Shown: positions 10,270 to 24,641, counted from the stretch's first letter. The stretch: 64,000 bases of DNA from Letharia columbiana (GCF_014066305.1 NW_023501052.1:124001-188000), one strand, 5' to 3'. The notes: generated by a model from the sequence alone, not told the origin. Program-made: numbers and translations.

Positions 10270-12119
10270 ATTCTAATCTCTCTACCTTTTAAAGGAAAAG
10301 ATCTATTATCGTTATAATATTAAGTTTATCTCTAAATTATATAATGGAAAACAAAAATAATATTAAGAGCCGCTATAGCGTCGATAATAAGTTCAAGAAT
10401 TTCTTATTAATAAAAGATCTTACTATAAAAGAACGTCTTATAATCGCTAAGGTCGAAAATCGTCGCTTAAAATAAGAATAAGAATTAACTACGTTAAAGA
10501 CTTATAATCGCGAGCTTTATAATATTAGCTTATTATTTATAATTAGCGGAGGCCTATCTACGTCGGTTATTATTACTATCACTCTCTAATAGATATATTA
10601 ATTAAGGCAAAAATACTTCGCTTTAAAAAAATATGTTCTTATAAGAGTATTAGTAAGGGAGAGTATTTACGCTAATTTCGCGAAGTCGAAATTAAGTTTT
10701 TTATAAGTTCTAAATATTTTACTATTAATTAATTAAGAATTATTTATTATATGTAATTCTTAAAAGGTAACTCTTAATATTTAATAGTATAAATACTATT
10801 AAATCTATAATCTTAGAAGATATAACTTTCGAATTCTTTAAGTAGTTTCTACTTGATTTAGTAGCGGATTTAGTAAATTGTTATCTTCTCGTCTATACGA
10901 AAAGTGGGAGAAGACTAAATAACGCTTCGATTAGAAAGTATTTATTTTTAAGATCTATTTAAAGGAGCTAGAGGTCTATATAATCTTATTTTCTAAGAAG
11001 TATCAAGTTAATTTCTTTTTAACTAAACTTAGATTAGAGCTTAAGAATAAGATCTTAAATACTAATAGTATATCGAAATAATAGAAAAAAATTCTTATCT
11101 AGACTATTATATAGGAAAAGATTTTAGAATATATACGCTTCAGACGGCGGTTTTTATTTAAAGTCTTCGAGGGGGTTCGCTAAGGATAAGCTCTCTAAAG
11201 AATCGAATTTCGAAGTCTAAATTAATTTTAAATGGCGGCGCTTATATAGTACGCACTTAAGACGATAGCGTAAAGCGTAAAGCTAAATTCTTTAACTCTG
11301 ACTATAAGAAGAATAGTTGTTTTTATTATAATAAATAGAGTTATTAGATATCTAAGTGTTTAGATCTTAATAAACCGCCTATAGCCTACGTCGGCGTAGT
11401 ATTAATAAAAAAAGATTCGATCTTATAATCGTCTTAGAAGCGAGGTAAGAATAATAATTAATAGAGGTAATTTCTTTTATTCTTATAAAGGGGTAGATAA
11501 AGCTTTAGAGATAAATAGAGGTAACTCGTTACTCTACTCGATACTAGAGTATATATTAATTTAATTTCATAAAAGTTCGTAGTTTAATGAGACTTAGAAT
11601 TTTATGACGTTATCTTATCGTAATCGAAAGCGCTAAGCGACTAAAGTATATATTACTATAGCGTATATTAGCTAGACTATTAATTAGTAAATAGCTGAGA
11701 TTAAGATAAAAAGTATAATATACTCTTCTATATTATTAACTAAAAAGGCCTTAATATTATATTAAGTATATTCGAGCTAAGTTAATTATAAGTACTACTA
11801 AATCTAATAGCGGAGTAGTAATGATTTAAAGTTAACGCTAGTAAACTATAGATTAAAAAATTAGTTAAATTTACTTAAATTATTGAATAGAAGCTAAATA
11901 TATTTATAATTATATACACCGTGATAATAGCGTAAAGCGAATCGAAAAATAAACGTAGTCTAAAGCTTTCTTAGAAGTTACTAGAGTTTAACGACGTTTT
12001 TTCTAATAAAAAGTAGAGATCTTATTTACGCTTAAGTAGAGGGATTATATTATTAAGATTAAGAGCGGTAAAAAGTCGCTATATAATTTTTTATATAATT
12101 TATCTTAAATGAAGTTAGC

Positions 12120-12680
12120 GGAGCTATAGCGCTATTTAAAGGATTTTCTTTAGAAAAGATTAAATTTACTACTCGACTTTCTTAGTCAAAATATTAATTC
12201 TTTTTATTTCTAAAAAGGATAGGGGGTTTCATTTTTACGTTGATTATCGAGGTCTAAACGCGATAATTATTAAAAATTAATATCTATTATCTCTAATTAT
12301 TAAGACTTTAAATCGCTTATATAAGTTTAAAGTCTTTATAAAGTTAAATCTTAAGGATATCTATTATTAAATTTGAATTAAAGAAGGCGATAAGTAGAAA
12401 ATAGCGTTTCGCAGTCGCTATAACTACTTTAAATATTTAATTATACTTTTTAGACTCGCTAATACGCTAATAACTTTTTAAGCATATATTAATAGAGCTT
12501 TTATAAGTCTAGTAGATATAATATACGTAATATATTTAAATAATATTCTAATTTATAGTGCTAATTTAGTAAAGTATTAATAATATATTAAATAAGTATT
12601 TAAGCGTTTATATTAGTTCTAATTATACGCTAGTCTAAAGAAGTATTAATTCTATATCGAATACGAGTTAAGTTTCTAGA
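12120..12680 (+). pseudogene. Reverse transcriptase remnant of the inner element
   Basis: Translation with stops gives the gypsy RT blocks in order: FVDYRGLNA near 12233-12260, and at 12527-12559 a VIYLNNILIYS block in place of the usual YLDDILIYS. The two Asp-to-Asn changes at the catalytic site and TAA/TAG at Gln positions are what RIP produces. Non-functional. Confidence 0.85.
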
Positions 12681-13959
12681 GTTTATTATATTTATCGAAG
12701 GTGTTATAATAGATTAGAAATATATCGCTACTATTAAGAAGTAACTAAAACTAAAAAGTTATTAGAATATATAAGTCTTTTTAGACTTTACTAATTTCTA
12801 TTAATGATTTATCTTTGACTATTTTAGTATAGTAGCGTTATTTACTAACTTGCTTAAAGGAAGTAAGAGATAGTAAGAAATTTAAATCGCTAGAGTGGAT
12901 AGATAGCGTTAAATTAGCGTTTTAGTAGCTCCGAAGCACTTTTGTAATCGCGCTATTTCTGCGCTACTACGATTTAAATTTAAAACTACGTCTTAAGACC
13001 AACGCTTTTAACTTCGATATAGAAATTATACTTTTATAATCGAATAAGAATAACTACTAATAACTAGTAGTATTCTAGTCTAAGAAAATGGTTTTTATAA
13101 AGTAAAATTATAAGATTTATAATTAAGAGCTACTTCATTATCGTAGTATTTATAAAGTAATAGCGTTACTATCTAGAAGGTAATACGTTTTATATTAAGA
13201 TTTTAACGAATTATAATAATTTTAAAGGCTTTATAAAGTAGAAGAAATTAAACTTTAGATAAGCTCGTTAAGCGCTAAAGTTAGCTACTTATAACTTTAA
13301 GATTTTTCATTAAGTAAATAAACTAAACTCTATCAACCCGCTATTACGGCACTCTAACTACAAGAGAACTTTGCCGTTAAATATTAAACTTTTATTAATA
13401 CTATAAAATAAACTCGCACTTTAAACTAGCGGTGAGTAGTTATAAAGAGATAAAGAAGGTTATAGCGGCGATAACGTCTATATTTTGTATTGCTAGCGTT
13501 TAAGTAATTATTTCTAGAAGAGAGTCTAAGATCGTATAAGAGATTACTTATAACGCATCTTAAAGGTTAATAAAAATATTAATTTAAGATTTATAAGTCT
13601 ATAATAATTAAGTAAGTTTTTTTTAAATTAATATTAATAAGTTAGTAATTAAGCGTCGCGTACGTAGTTAAGTATAGATCTTAGATTTCGAGAAATTATT
13701 AAGATATAATAGTCGCCTTTATATTTTTAGAGATAAGGCCTTAAGGAAAGAGCTTATTAGTAAATGTCATAATAATTCGTTATTAAAATACTTTAACGCT
13801 ACGAAGATATATAAGTTACTTATCTCATAAATACTATTAAAATAGAAGTCTAAAGTAAATTATCGACTATATTAAGATATATAATATTTATTAGTAAACT
13901 AAAGCTTTAGCATTATCGCTTATATAGCGAGTTAAGCTCGCTTTCTATCGCTATTAAGC

Positions 13960-14180
13960 TATAAAAGAAAATTTCTATAGATTTTATTATCGACTTATTA
14001 GCGAGTAAGTATAAGAATATTATCTACGATACTATTCTAATTATAGTAGATCGATTTATAAAAATAATAAGATATATTTCTATATTTACTATAATCGATA
14101 CTCACTTAATTAGCAAAAGTATTTTATTTCGAAATAGTATATCGCTATAGTATACTAAATGATATTATTAATAATAGAGA
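13960..14180 (+). pseudogene. Integrase core remnant of the inner element
   Basis: A frame with few stops reads DFIIDLLASKYKN, then an ILIIVDRFIKI block, matching the gypsy integrase catalytic core around its first two acidic residues (usual form DFITDLP...VDRFTK). The same segment is found reversed at about 19.27-19.48 kb in the outer copy. Confidence 0.8.
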
Positions 14181-16896
14181 CTCTATATTTATTAATAGCT
14201 TCTAGTTTCGCTATTTACTTCTATTTCAAAATTAAATAATATCTAAATATCGTCTTTTACTCGTAAATCGATAGATAGATTAAGCGATAAAATTAGATGC
14301 TGAAATACTTTTTACGCGTATTCGCTAATAATAAGTAAAATATTTAGATAAAATAATTGCTAATAATAGAGTTCGCTTATATAAATAATTAATATTCCTC
14401 TATCGAAACGATATCGTTCTTTCTAATATATAAATATTATTCTAAAATCTATTAGAAGATCTAAAGACGACTTCGTTAAGGGGGAGATATTCGCTATAAA
14501 TAATAGAGTAAAGAAGTTATAAGTATTAAGGGATAAGATAGTAGAGCGTCTTCGCAGCGCGGTTATAGCTTAATTTAAGTATTATAATAAAATATATTAA
14601 TCTTAAAGCTATAAGATAGACGATTTAGTAATATTAGTAATTAAGAATTTAAAGTAAAAACGTCTAAGTAAGAAGTTATCTTATAAATTTATAGGATTAT
14701 TTTAGATTATAGATAAGATAGAGACGTAGATATATTACCTTCTTTTACTCTCGATATATAAGATTTATAATATCTTTTATATATCATTATTTAAGTCTTA
14801 TTATCTTCGCGATTATAATAATATAGCGAAAGCCTTTATATAGACCCTTAATCTTATCGATAACGATAAGCTTTAGAAGATTAAAGAAATTATTAATAAG
14901 GTTAAGTATAAGAAAGATATCTAATATAAAGTTAAATAAATTAATTAGAGATAAAGAGTATAATTAATAGCTATTAGATAATAAATTTATTAATATTAGC
15001 GAGCTAATTTAAGTCTATAAGTAGGCGAGTAATAAGCGAAAGCATTAAGTAATAAATAATAAGTCTCTTATTATCGAAGAGCTCGATTAATTATATAGAT
15101 TAATAACGAGTAAGTAAAGGCGATAAAATAAGATATAACTATCGACTAGATTAGATATATTTCTAGATAATATTTATACTATATGTATACTTCTCTATAC
15201 TTACTACTATTAAGATATAAGTTAATAAAATAATTATATTATTTAGCTATCTACTAAACTCTATTATAAAGAAGTTTATTATATTAAAGTATATATTATT
15301 AATATAGGCGTGTTTTTATCTAAAGTAGTCATTAAAGAACTATCTAAGGATCTCACGTTAGCGCTATTACTAAAAAAAGGTTGTTATTTAAGTATTCTTC
15401 GTTATCTTAGTATTAGATCTTAAGTCGAGTTTATTAATTTAGTTTTTTAATGAAAAGGTAGTTAAAGTATAATCTTCGTATTAGTATCTATTAATATTCG
15501 CTGTATATCGACGAAGGCTCTTGAGCTTCTTCTTTAATAACTCATTTATTTCCTTTAATTTCTCTATACGCTTATATATCGCTATAAGCTAATCTTAAAG
15601 ATCTATAATTATAATAGAAGACAATCAAAATTATTATTATCGTATATTTCTATAATTTACGCTATTAAATAATTTTTTTATTAAGCTTAGTCTATTAATA
15701 AGATAGCTTTTAAAGATTATCTAACGCGGCGATAGCGTTATATTAATTTTCTTATTTACGCTTAAAGGTATAGAGGGATTTTAATATAGCGGATTAATAT
15801 CGCGCTTTTTCGATCTTATAGTTATTATAGAGAGAAGACTTATCTTAAATATATAAATCGTCGCCTTAATAAAAGTAAGTTCTATATAATAAACTAGATA
15901 CTAGAGACTTATTAGTAGATATATATATAAAGCGATAATAATAGAAATAATTAAGGGTTAGTAGTCGCGCCTATAAGACGACTATATATTTATTATTAAA
16001 GTTATTATTATTATTAAAAAAGAATACTATAAAATTATTAGCCTATATATCGACGCGATTAATAATAGTAAGATACTTATAATAAAGAGAAGTAGACTAT
16101 TAATATAATAAGATATACTATATTTATATTAGTATTAATATTAACGTTATAACACTAGAGTAAGCACTTATAAGAGAGACGTTAGAAGTTATAAAGAATA
16201 AAAATAAATAATCTAGAAAGGGGTTTTTATATTCTCTATTATAGCGCTATTACTAGTAAATAGTACTTAGTAATATAGATAGTAGCGATATGGTAATATT
16301 TCGCTATTGCTTCTATAGAGTCGCGTCGTCTAGCTATTATTATTATTTCTACTATTATTATTAATTAATAATCGAGGGCGTTATCGCGGATATGTCGCTC
16401 TATTAGTTATTCCCTTCGAAATCCCTATAATAAAGGTTATTATTACGTTGCTTCGCTATAAATGTAATACGCTATAAAAACGACGTTATCTATAGAGAAA
16501 CTCTTCTCCCTTCTTTTATCTATTAGGTTTTTGAGGGTTTATTATAAGTTTTTAAATCTAATATTATTCGTTATAGGGGCTATTAACTAGCGCTATAGAA
16601 ACGTTAATACTAAGCGCGTCGGCTTACTATAGATTACTATTAATTAATACTATAAAAGCGATATTATTCTCGAAAATAATATTAATATTATTATATAATA
16701 TATTAATAACGCGCTTACGGCGCGTAAGAGTTAGTTTTATCGCGTTATTAAAACGATATCGCAATCTTAATAGATTAACTCTTTTCTCTTATTTCTCTTA
16801 TTAAGGTTTAAAGGTTTTTTAATAAGTGTTCTATTTTTATTTAGGCGCTTAGGAGATTAAGAGTCTAAAAGAAAAGATAATTATTAGGCTTAATAC

Positions 16897-17156
16897 GTTA
16901 TAGGCCTTAGCGTTATTTATATTAAGACATCGATATCATATATACTATATTAGGGTCTCTTTTAGAGTCTAGTTTTAATAATATATCTTATATATCTAAA
17001 GGCTTAGCGAATATAGGTCTACTTTATATACCTCGAAGTTTTAATATTTCTTAGAGATTAGTTCTACTATTAAATATACTATTAAATTCTATAACGATAC
17101 TACGTCTTTTATAGTCTATATTCGCTAGCTAATCGTTAGTAAACTATATTCTTATA
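16897..17156 (+). repeat. 3' LTR of the inner gypsy element
   Basis: About 260 bp, starting GTTATAGGCCTTAGCG (TGTTATAG in the best-kept copy) and ending near TATTCTTATA. Shares CCTCGAAGTTTTAATATTTC and ATTAGTTCTACTATTAAATA with the other LTRs. Confidence 0.8.
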
Positions 17157-19269
17157 TTATATAATAGTGATAATACGATGTTGAATTTATAATTGAATTT
17201 TCACTTCTTATTGTTTTTATTAATATTTTAAGATATAAAAATCTTTTATTTTTTTTTTTTTAACTTAATCCTCTTATAGTTTTCTTTCGCTATAATATTA
17301 ATATTAATATTAATATAAGTATAATATATCTTATTATACTAATAATCTACTTCTCTTTATTATAAATATCTTATTATTATTAATTATATTAATATATAAA
17401 CTAATAATTTTATAATATTCTTTTTTAATAATAATAATAACTTTAATAATAAATATATAATTATCTTATAAACGCGATTACTAACTCTTAACTATTTCTA
17501 TTATTATCGCTTTATATATATATTCTACTAATAAATTCTAATATCTAATTTATTATATAAAACTTACTTTTATTAAGATAATAATTTATATATTTAAGAT
17601 AAGTCTTTTCTTTATAATAATTATAAGATTAAAAAGCGCGATATTAGTTATTATATTAAAATTTCTTTATATCTTTAAACGTAGATAAGAAAATTAATAT
17701 AGACGCTATCGTCGCGTTAAATAATTTTAAAAGCTATTTTATTAATAGATTAAGCTCAATAAGAAGATTATTTAATAATATAAATTATAGAGATATATAA
17801 TAATAATAATTTTAATCTATCTTTATTATAATTATAAATTTTTAAGACTAGTTTATAGTAATAAATAAGTGTATAGCGAAATTAAAGAGAATAAATAAGT
17901 TATTAAAGAAGAAGTTTAAGAGCCTTTATCGATATATAACGAATATTGATAGATATTAACTCGATAGATTATACTTTAATTATCTTCTTATTAAAGAACT
18001 AAGTTAATAAATTTAATTTAAGATCTAATATTAAGATAATAAAGAATATTTAAATAATAATCTTTTTTTAATAATAGCGCTAATATAGAGATTTTTAGAT
18101 AGTTTTTTAATAGCTATTTTAGATAAAAATATATTTATATTAATAGTATATATTTTAATATAATATAATTTTTTTATAGTAGAGTTTAGTAGATAGTTAA
18201 ATAATATAATTATTTTATTAATTTATATTTTAATAATAGTAAGTATAGAGAAGTACGCGCGTAGTATAAATATTATCTAGAAATATATCTAATCTAATCG
18301 ATAATTATATCTTATTTTATCGCTTTTATTTATTCGCTATTAATTTATATAATTAATTAAGCTCTTTAATAATAAGAGACTTATTATTTATTATTTATTA
18401 TTTAATACTTTTATTTATTATTTATCTATTTATAGACTTAAATTAGTTTATTAATATTAATAAATTTATTATCTAATAATTATTAATTATACTCTTTACT
18501 TTAATTAATTTATTTAACTTTATATTAAATGTCTTTCTTATATTTAATCTTATTAATAATTTCTTTAATCTTTTAAAGCTTATTATTATTAATAAACTTA
18601 AAGATCTATATAAAGATATTCGCTATATTATTATAATCGCGATTATAATAAGATTTAAATAACGATATATAAAAGATATTATAAATTTTATATATTAAGA
18701 ATAAAAGTAGATAATATATCTACGCTTCTATCTTATCTATAATTTAAAATAATTCTATAAATTTATAAAATAACTTCTTATTTAAATATTTTTACTTTAA
18801 ATTCTTAATCGCTAATATTATTAAATTATCTTATCTTATAGCTTTAAAATTAATATATTTTATTATAATATTTAAACTAAATTATAATAGCGCTATAAAG
18901 AAACGCTTTATTATCTTATTTCTTAATATTTATAACTTTTTTATTCTATTATTTATAGCGAATATCTTTCTCTCGATAAAGTTATTCTCGATCTCTTAAT
19001 GAATTTTAGAATAATATTTATATATTAGAAAGAACGATATTATTTTAATAAAGAAATATTAATTATTTATATAAGCGAACTCTATTATTAATAGTTATTT
19101 CGTTTAAATATTTTACTTATTATTAGTAAATATATATAAAAAGTATTTTAATATCTAATTTTAATACTTAATCTATTTATCGATTTATAAATAAAAGGCG
19201 ATATTTAAATATCGCTTAATTTTAAAATAAAAGTAAATAATAAATTAGAAGCTACTAGTAAATATAGAG

Positions 19270-19480
19270 TCTCTATTATTAATAATATTATTTAATATAT
19301 TATAGCGATATATTATTTTAGAATAAAATACTTTTATTAGCTAAGCGATATCGATTATAATAGATATAGAAATATATTTTATTATTTTTATAAATTAATT
19401 TATTATAATTAGAATAGTATTATAAATAATATTTTTATACTTACTCGCTAATAAGTCGATAATAAAGTTTATAGAAATTT
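19270..19480 (-). pseudogene. Integrase core remnant of the outer element
   Basis: Reverse complement of this stretch aligns base for base with the inner integrase region, including the segment before it (ATCGCTATTAAGCTATAAAA). Many TAA/TAG stops. Confidence 0.75.
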
Positions 19481-20899
19481 TCTTTTATAGCTTAATAGCG
19501 ATAAAAAGCGAACTTAATTCGTTATAGAGACGATATCGCGAAGTCTTAATTCGCTAATAAATATTATATATCTTAATATAATTAATAATTTATTTTAAGC
19601 TTTTATTTTAATAATATTTATAAATAAATAGTTTATATATCTTTATAGCGCTAAAGTATTTAAATAACAAATTATTATAATATTTACTAATAAGCTCTTT
19701 TCTTAAAATTTTATTTTTAGAGATATAAAGATAATTATTATATTTTAATAATTTCTTAAAATTTAAGATCTATATTTAATTATATATATAACGCTTAATT
19801 ACTAGCTTATTAATATTAATTTAAAAAGAACTTACTTAATTATTATAGATTTATAAATCTTAAATTAATATTTTTATTAATCTTTAAAATATATTATAAG
19901 TAATCTCTTATATAATCTTAGATTTTCTTTTAGAAATAATTATTTAAATATCGATAATACGAAATATAGAGCGCTATTATCGCTATAATCTTCTTATCTC
20001 TTTATAACTACTTATCGCTAGTTTAAAATATAAGTTTATTCTATAATATTAATAGTAGTTTAATATTTAATAGCGATATTTCTTTATAATTAAAGCGTCG
20101 CGATAGCGAGTTAATAGAATTTAATTTATTTATTTAATAAAAAATCTTAAAGTTATAAGTAGTTAACTTTAACGCTTAACAAGCTTATTTAAAGTTTAAT
20201 TTCTTCTATTTTATAAAGTTTTTAAAATTATTATAATTTATTAAAATTTTAATATAAAACGTATTATCTTTTAAATAGTAATATTATTATTTTATAGATA
20301 TTATAATAAGCGAGTAACTCTTAATTATAAGTCTTATAGTTTTACTTTATAGAAATTATTTTTCTAGATTAAAATACTATTAATTATTAATAGTTATTTT
20401 TATTTAATTATAAAAGTATAGCTTTTATATCGAAGTTAAAAGTATTAATTTTAAGATATAGCTTTAAATTTAATATCGTAGTAATATAGAAATAGCGCGG
20501 TTATAAAAATATTTCGAAGTTATTTATTATGAGATATCTTAGATATACTTATAGGATTACTAGCGTAGGCTTAATACCGTATATATTTACTCTATAAACA
20601 CATAGAATAATTAACATCTTTTCATTACATTATATATATGATTTAAACTATAATAATTTCTTAATATTATTAGAATATTAGCTTAGCGCTATCTATTTAC
20701 TCTAGCAATTTAGATTTCTTATTATTTTTATTTTCTTTAAATAAGTTAGTAAATAACGTTATTATACTAAAATAGTTATAAATAAATTATCGATAGAAAT
20801 TAGTAAAATTTAAAAAGACTTATATATTTCGATTTTTTTTAATTTTAATTACTTCTTAATAGTAGCGATATATTTTTAATTTATTATAATATCTTCGAT

Positions 20900-21450
20900 A
20901 AATATAATAAACTCTAGAAATTTAACTCGTTTAATATAGAATTAATATTTTTTTAAGTTAGTATATAATTAAAATTGGCGTAGATACTTAAGTACTTATT
21001 TAATATATTATTAATACTTCGCTAAATTAATATTATAAATTAAAATATTATTTAAATATACTATATATATTATATTTACTAGACTTATAAAGACTTTATT
21101 AATATATATTTAAAAAGTTATTAATATATTAGCGAGTTTAAAAGATATAACTAAATATTTAAAATAACTATAGCGATTACGAAATACTATTTTCTACTTA
21201 TTACTTTCTTTAATTCGAATTTAATAATAAATATTTTTAAGATTTAGCTTTATAAAGATCTTAAATTTATATAAGTAATTTAGAATCTCGATAATTAGAG
21301 ATAGTAAATATCGATTTTTAATAGTTATTATATTTAGATCTCGATAATTAATATAAAAATAAAGCCCTCTATTCTTTTTAGAAATAAAAAAAATTAATAT
21401 TTTAATTAAGAAAGTTAAATAATAAATTTAATTTTTCTAAAGAGAGTTCT
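20900..21450 (-). pseudogene. Reverse transcriptase remnant of the outer element
   Basis: On the minus strand the FVDYRGLN-type block falls at about 21375-21310 and the YLNNILIY block at about 21075-21021, both in the same spacing as in the inner copy and with the same RIP-type Asp-to-Asn changes. Confidence 0.75.
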
Positions 21451-22037
21451 TTAAATAGCGTTATAGCTTCGCTAACTTCGTTTAAAATAGATTATATAAG
21501 AGATTATATAATAACTTTTTTATCGCTCTCGATCTTAATAATATAATCTCTCTATTTAAGCGTAAATAAGATCTCTACTTTTTTATTAAAAAAATATTAT
21601 TAAATTCTAATAACTTTTAAGAAAGCTTTAGATTATATTTATTTTTTAATTCGCTTTATATTATTATAGCGTATATAATTATAAATATATTTAATTTTTA
21701 TTTAATAATTTAAGTAAATTTAGCTAATTTTTTAACTTGTAATTTACTAGTATTAACTTTAAATTATTATTACTTTATCGCTAAGTTTAATAATACTTAT
21801 AATTAATTTAACTCGAGTATATCTAATATAATATTAAGGCCTTTTTAATTAATAGTATAAAAGAGTATATTATACTTTTTACTTTAACTTTAACTATCTA
21901 TTAATTAGTAGTTTAGCTAATACGCGCTATAGTAATATATACTTTAATCGCTTAGCGCCTTCGATTACGATAAGATAACGTCGTATAGTTTTAAGTCTCA
22001 TTAGACTACGAACTTTTACGAAAATATATACTAGGGC

Positions 22038-22850
22038 GTATTCTTTTCAGTAGTAAAAAGCTTGCTAAGTACTGGTTTTTAACTATTTTTAATTCTCAGA
22101 GAGATTCTCTAAAAACCCTCGAACTCTTCGAGGGCTCTTTTTAAGAGGCTCTTCGAAAGTTTCTATCGAGGGCCTATTAAAGTAAGCTCGAAATTTAATT
22201 ATTTTAATAATATTTGATTAATTTTAAGCTTACTTTTAATAGTCTCTCGATAGAAGCTCTCGAAGAGTTCTTAAAGAGCTTCGAAGGGTTTAAGAAATTT
22301 TAAGGAATCTAATTCTAAGAATCGAGAGAGATATTAGAGAGAGACGTTATAGTTTATTAAGAATCGAGAGAGATATTATAATTTATTTAATATACTTAGA
22401 GAGAGACCCCCTAAAACCCCTCTCCCCTTCGAGAGCTCTTCTGAGAGCTCTTCGAAGGGCTTCTATCGAAGGAACTCTTCTCGCGAGCTCGATAAATCTT
22501 AGTTTTTAATATATTCTTACGAATACTTTATTAAATTTCGTTTTTTCTATATTATTTAAAAGCGTATAATTAACTCTATAATTCTATAAATTTACTTTAT
22601 TATTATTTATTATATAATATTAAAGAAATTAAATAGAATAAATTAATAAAGTTAATATTCGAGGTTTAGTCTTATAGTACTTCCTCTTTTAAATATACTC
22701 GTATATACTTATATTTAGATCGAAAATAAAGAAATAAGATATATTTTAAATTAGAAATAATGAAATTTAATAATCTAATTAGTTACTAGCCTCTTAACGT
22801 AGTATTTATTCTTATTTTTAAATCTTAAGTATTAAGAAAGTAAGCTTTTT
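22038..22850 (-). mobile_element. GC-cored 0.8-kb repeat inserted in the outer gypsy element, copy 1
   Basis: The outer retrotransposon, aligned to the inner one at about 11.54-11.59 kb, is interrupted here by about 0.8 kb. The insert has short inverted ends (AAAAAGCTTGCTAAGTACTG on the left, AAAAAGCTTACTTTCTTAAT on the right read in reverse), several inverted stretches of CTCGAAGAGCTCTTC type, and islands such as CCCCCTAAAACCCCTCTCCC. Its minus strand matches 31.9-32.1 kb. No frame is open; class unknown (MITE or solo-LTR-like). Confidence 0.65.
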
Positions 22851-24134
22851 AATTAAATTAATATACGCTTTAGTATCGAGTAAAGTAACGAGTTATCTCT
22901 ATTCGCTTTAAAGCTTTATTTATCTCTTTATAAAAATAGAAGAAATTATCTCTATTAATTATTATTCTTATCTCGCTTCTAAGATAATTATAAGATCTAA
23001 TCTTTTTTTATTAATATTACATCGATATTAATAATAAATAATTTATCGAGATTTAGATATTTAGATATTTAATAACTCTACTTATTATAATAGAAATAAC
23101 TATTCTTCTTATAATTAGAATTAAAAAATTCGACTTTATACTTTATACTATCGTCTTCAATACGTATTATATAAGCGCCGCCGTTTAAAATCAATTTAGA
23201 CTTCGAAATTTAATTCTTTAAAGACTTATTCTTAGTAAACTCTCTCGAAGACTTTAAATAAAAATCGCTATCGAAGCGTATATATTTTAAAATCTTTTTC
23301 TATATAATAGTCTAAGTAAGAATTTCTTTTTATTATTTCGATATACTATTAATATTTAAAATCTTATTTTTAAGTTTTAATTTAAGCTTAACTAAGAAGA
23401 AATTAATTTAATACTTTTTAGAAAATAAAGATAAATAAATCTTTAACTCCTTTAAATAGATTTTAAAAATAAATATCTTCTAATTAAAGCGTTATTTAGC
23501 CTTCTTTTACTTTTCGTAAGCGAGAAAATAGCGATTTATTAAATTCATTACTAAATTAAATAGAAACTACTTAAAGAATTTAAAAGTTATACTTCTTAGA
23601 TTATAAATTTAATAATATTTATACTATTAAGTATTAATATTATCTTTTAAAAACTATATATAATAAATAATTCTTACTTAATTAATAATAAAATATTTAG
23701 AATTTATAAAAAACTTAATTTCGACTTCGCGGAACTAGCGTAAATACTCTCTCTTATTAATACTCTTATAAGAATATATTCTTTTAAAGCGAAGTATTTT
23801 CGTTTTAATTAATATATTTATTAAAGACGCGATAGTAATCGATATAAATAAATTTTCGCTAACTATAAATAATAAGCTAGCGTTATAAAGTTCGCGATTA
23901 CGAGCCTTTAATATAATTAATTCTTATTCTTATTTTAGATAATAATTTTCGATTTTAGTAATTATAAAACGTTATTTTATAATAAGATCTTCTATTAATA
24001 AGAAATTCTTAAACTTATTATCGACGCTATAGCGACTTTTAATATTATCTTTATTTTCTATTATATAATCTAAAAATAAATCTAATATTATAATAATAAT
24101 AGATCTTTTCTTTAAAAGATAAAGAGATTAGAAT

Positions 24135-24395
24135 TATAAAGGCGTAGTTTATTAACGATTAGCTAGTAGATATAGACTATAAAAGATATAATATCGTTAT
24201 AAAATTTAATAATATATTTAATAGTAGAACTAATCTCTAAAAAATATTAAAACTTTAGAGTATATAAAGTAGATCTATATTTACTAAGCCTCTAAGTATA
24301 CGAGATATATTATTAAAACTAGACTCTAAAAGGAACCTTAATGTAATATATACGATATCGGCGTCTTAGTATAAGTAGCGTTAAGATCTATAACA
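24135..24395 (-). repeat. 5' LTR of the outer gypsy element
   Basis: Best-preserved of the four LTRs; on the minus strand it begins TGTTATAGATCTTAACGC and ends near GCCTTTATAA. The outer element internal region follows on the minus strand. Confidence 0.8.
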
Positions 24396-24641
24396 GCATT
24401 AGGCCTAATATTTCTAGAGAAATTATTTATTTAATTAATTAGTATTATATTAAGAAATATCTTTCTTCTTTATAAAACTACTTTCTCGAAGTATATACTT
24501 ACTTCTTATATCTATAATCTTAATATTAATTATAACGTACGTATAACTCTAGTTAGTTTTCTCTAGTCTTAGTATTTAAACTCGCTTAGAGAGATATTCT
24601 ATAATTAGCTCTATACTCGTTTCTTACTTCGAAGACTAATT

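Larger units (their letters stand above)
10054..17156 (+). mobile_element. Inner (younger) Ty3/gypsy LTR retrotransposon, RIP-dead
   Basis: Plus-strand element of about 7.1 kb inserted into the 3' part of the outer copy. LTRs are at 10054-10269 and 16897-17156. A gag-like region precedes RT (12.1-12.7 kb) and integrase (about 13.96-14.18 kb), so the order RT before IN with IN before the 3' LTR is of the Ty3/gypsy type. The long 3' tail (15.3-16.9 kb) matches the outer element at 9.34-10.05 and 17.29-18.2 kb in reverse. About 130 bp at 17157-17287 matches neither copy. Confidence 0.85.
9074..24395 (-). mobile_element. Outer (older) Ty3/gypsy LTR retrotransposon, RIP-dead
   Basis: Minus-strand element with its 5' LTR at 24135-24395 and 3' LTR at 9074-9343. 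Its body is the reverse complement of the inner element and is split by it: one part at about 9344-10053, the rest at about 17288-24134. On the minus strand the RT region (21.45-20.9 kb) and the integrase region (19.5-19.2 kb) are recognisable by homology to the inner copy. Without the inserts the length would be about 7.4 kb, matching the inner element. All frames carry many TAA/TAG stops. Confidence 0.85.
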
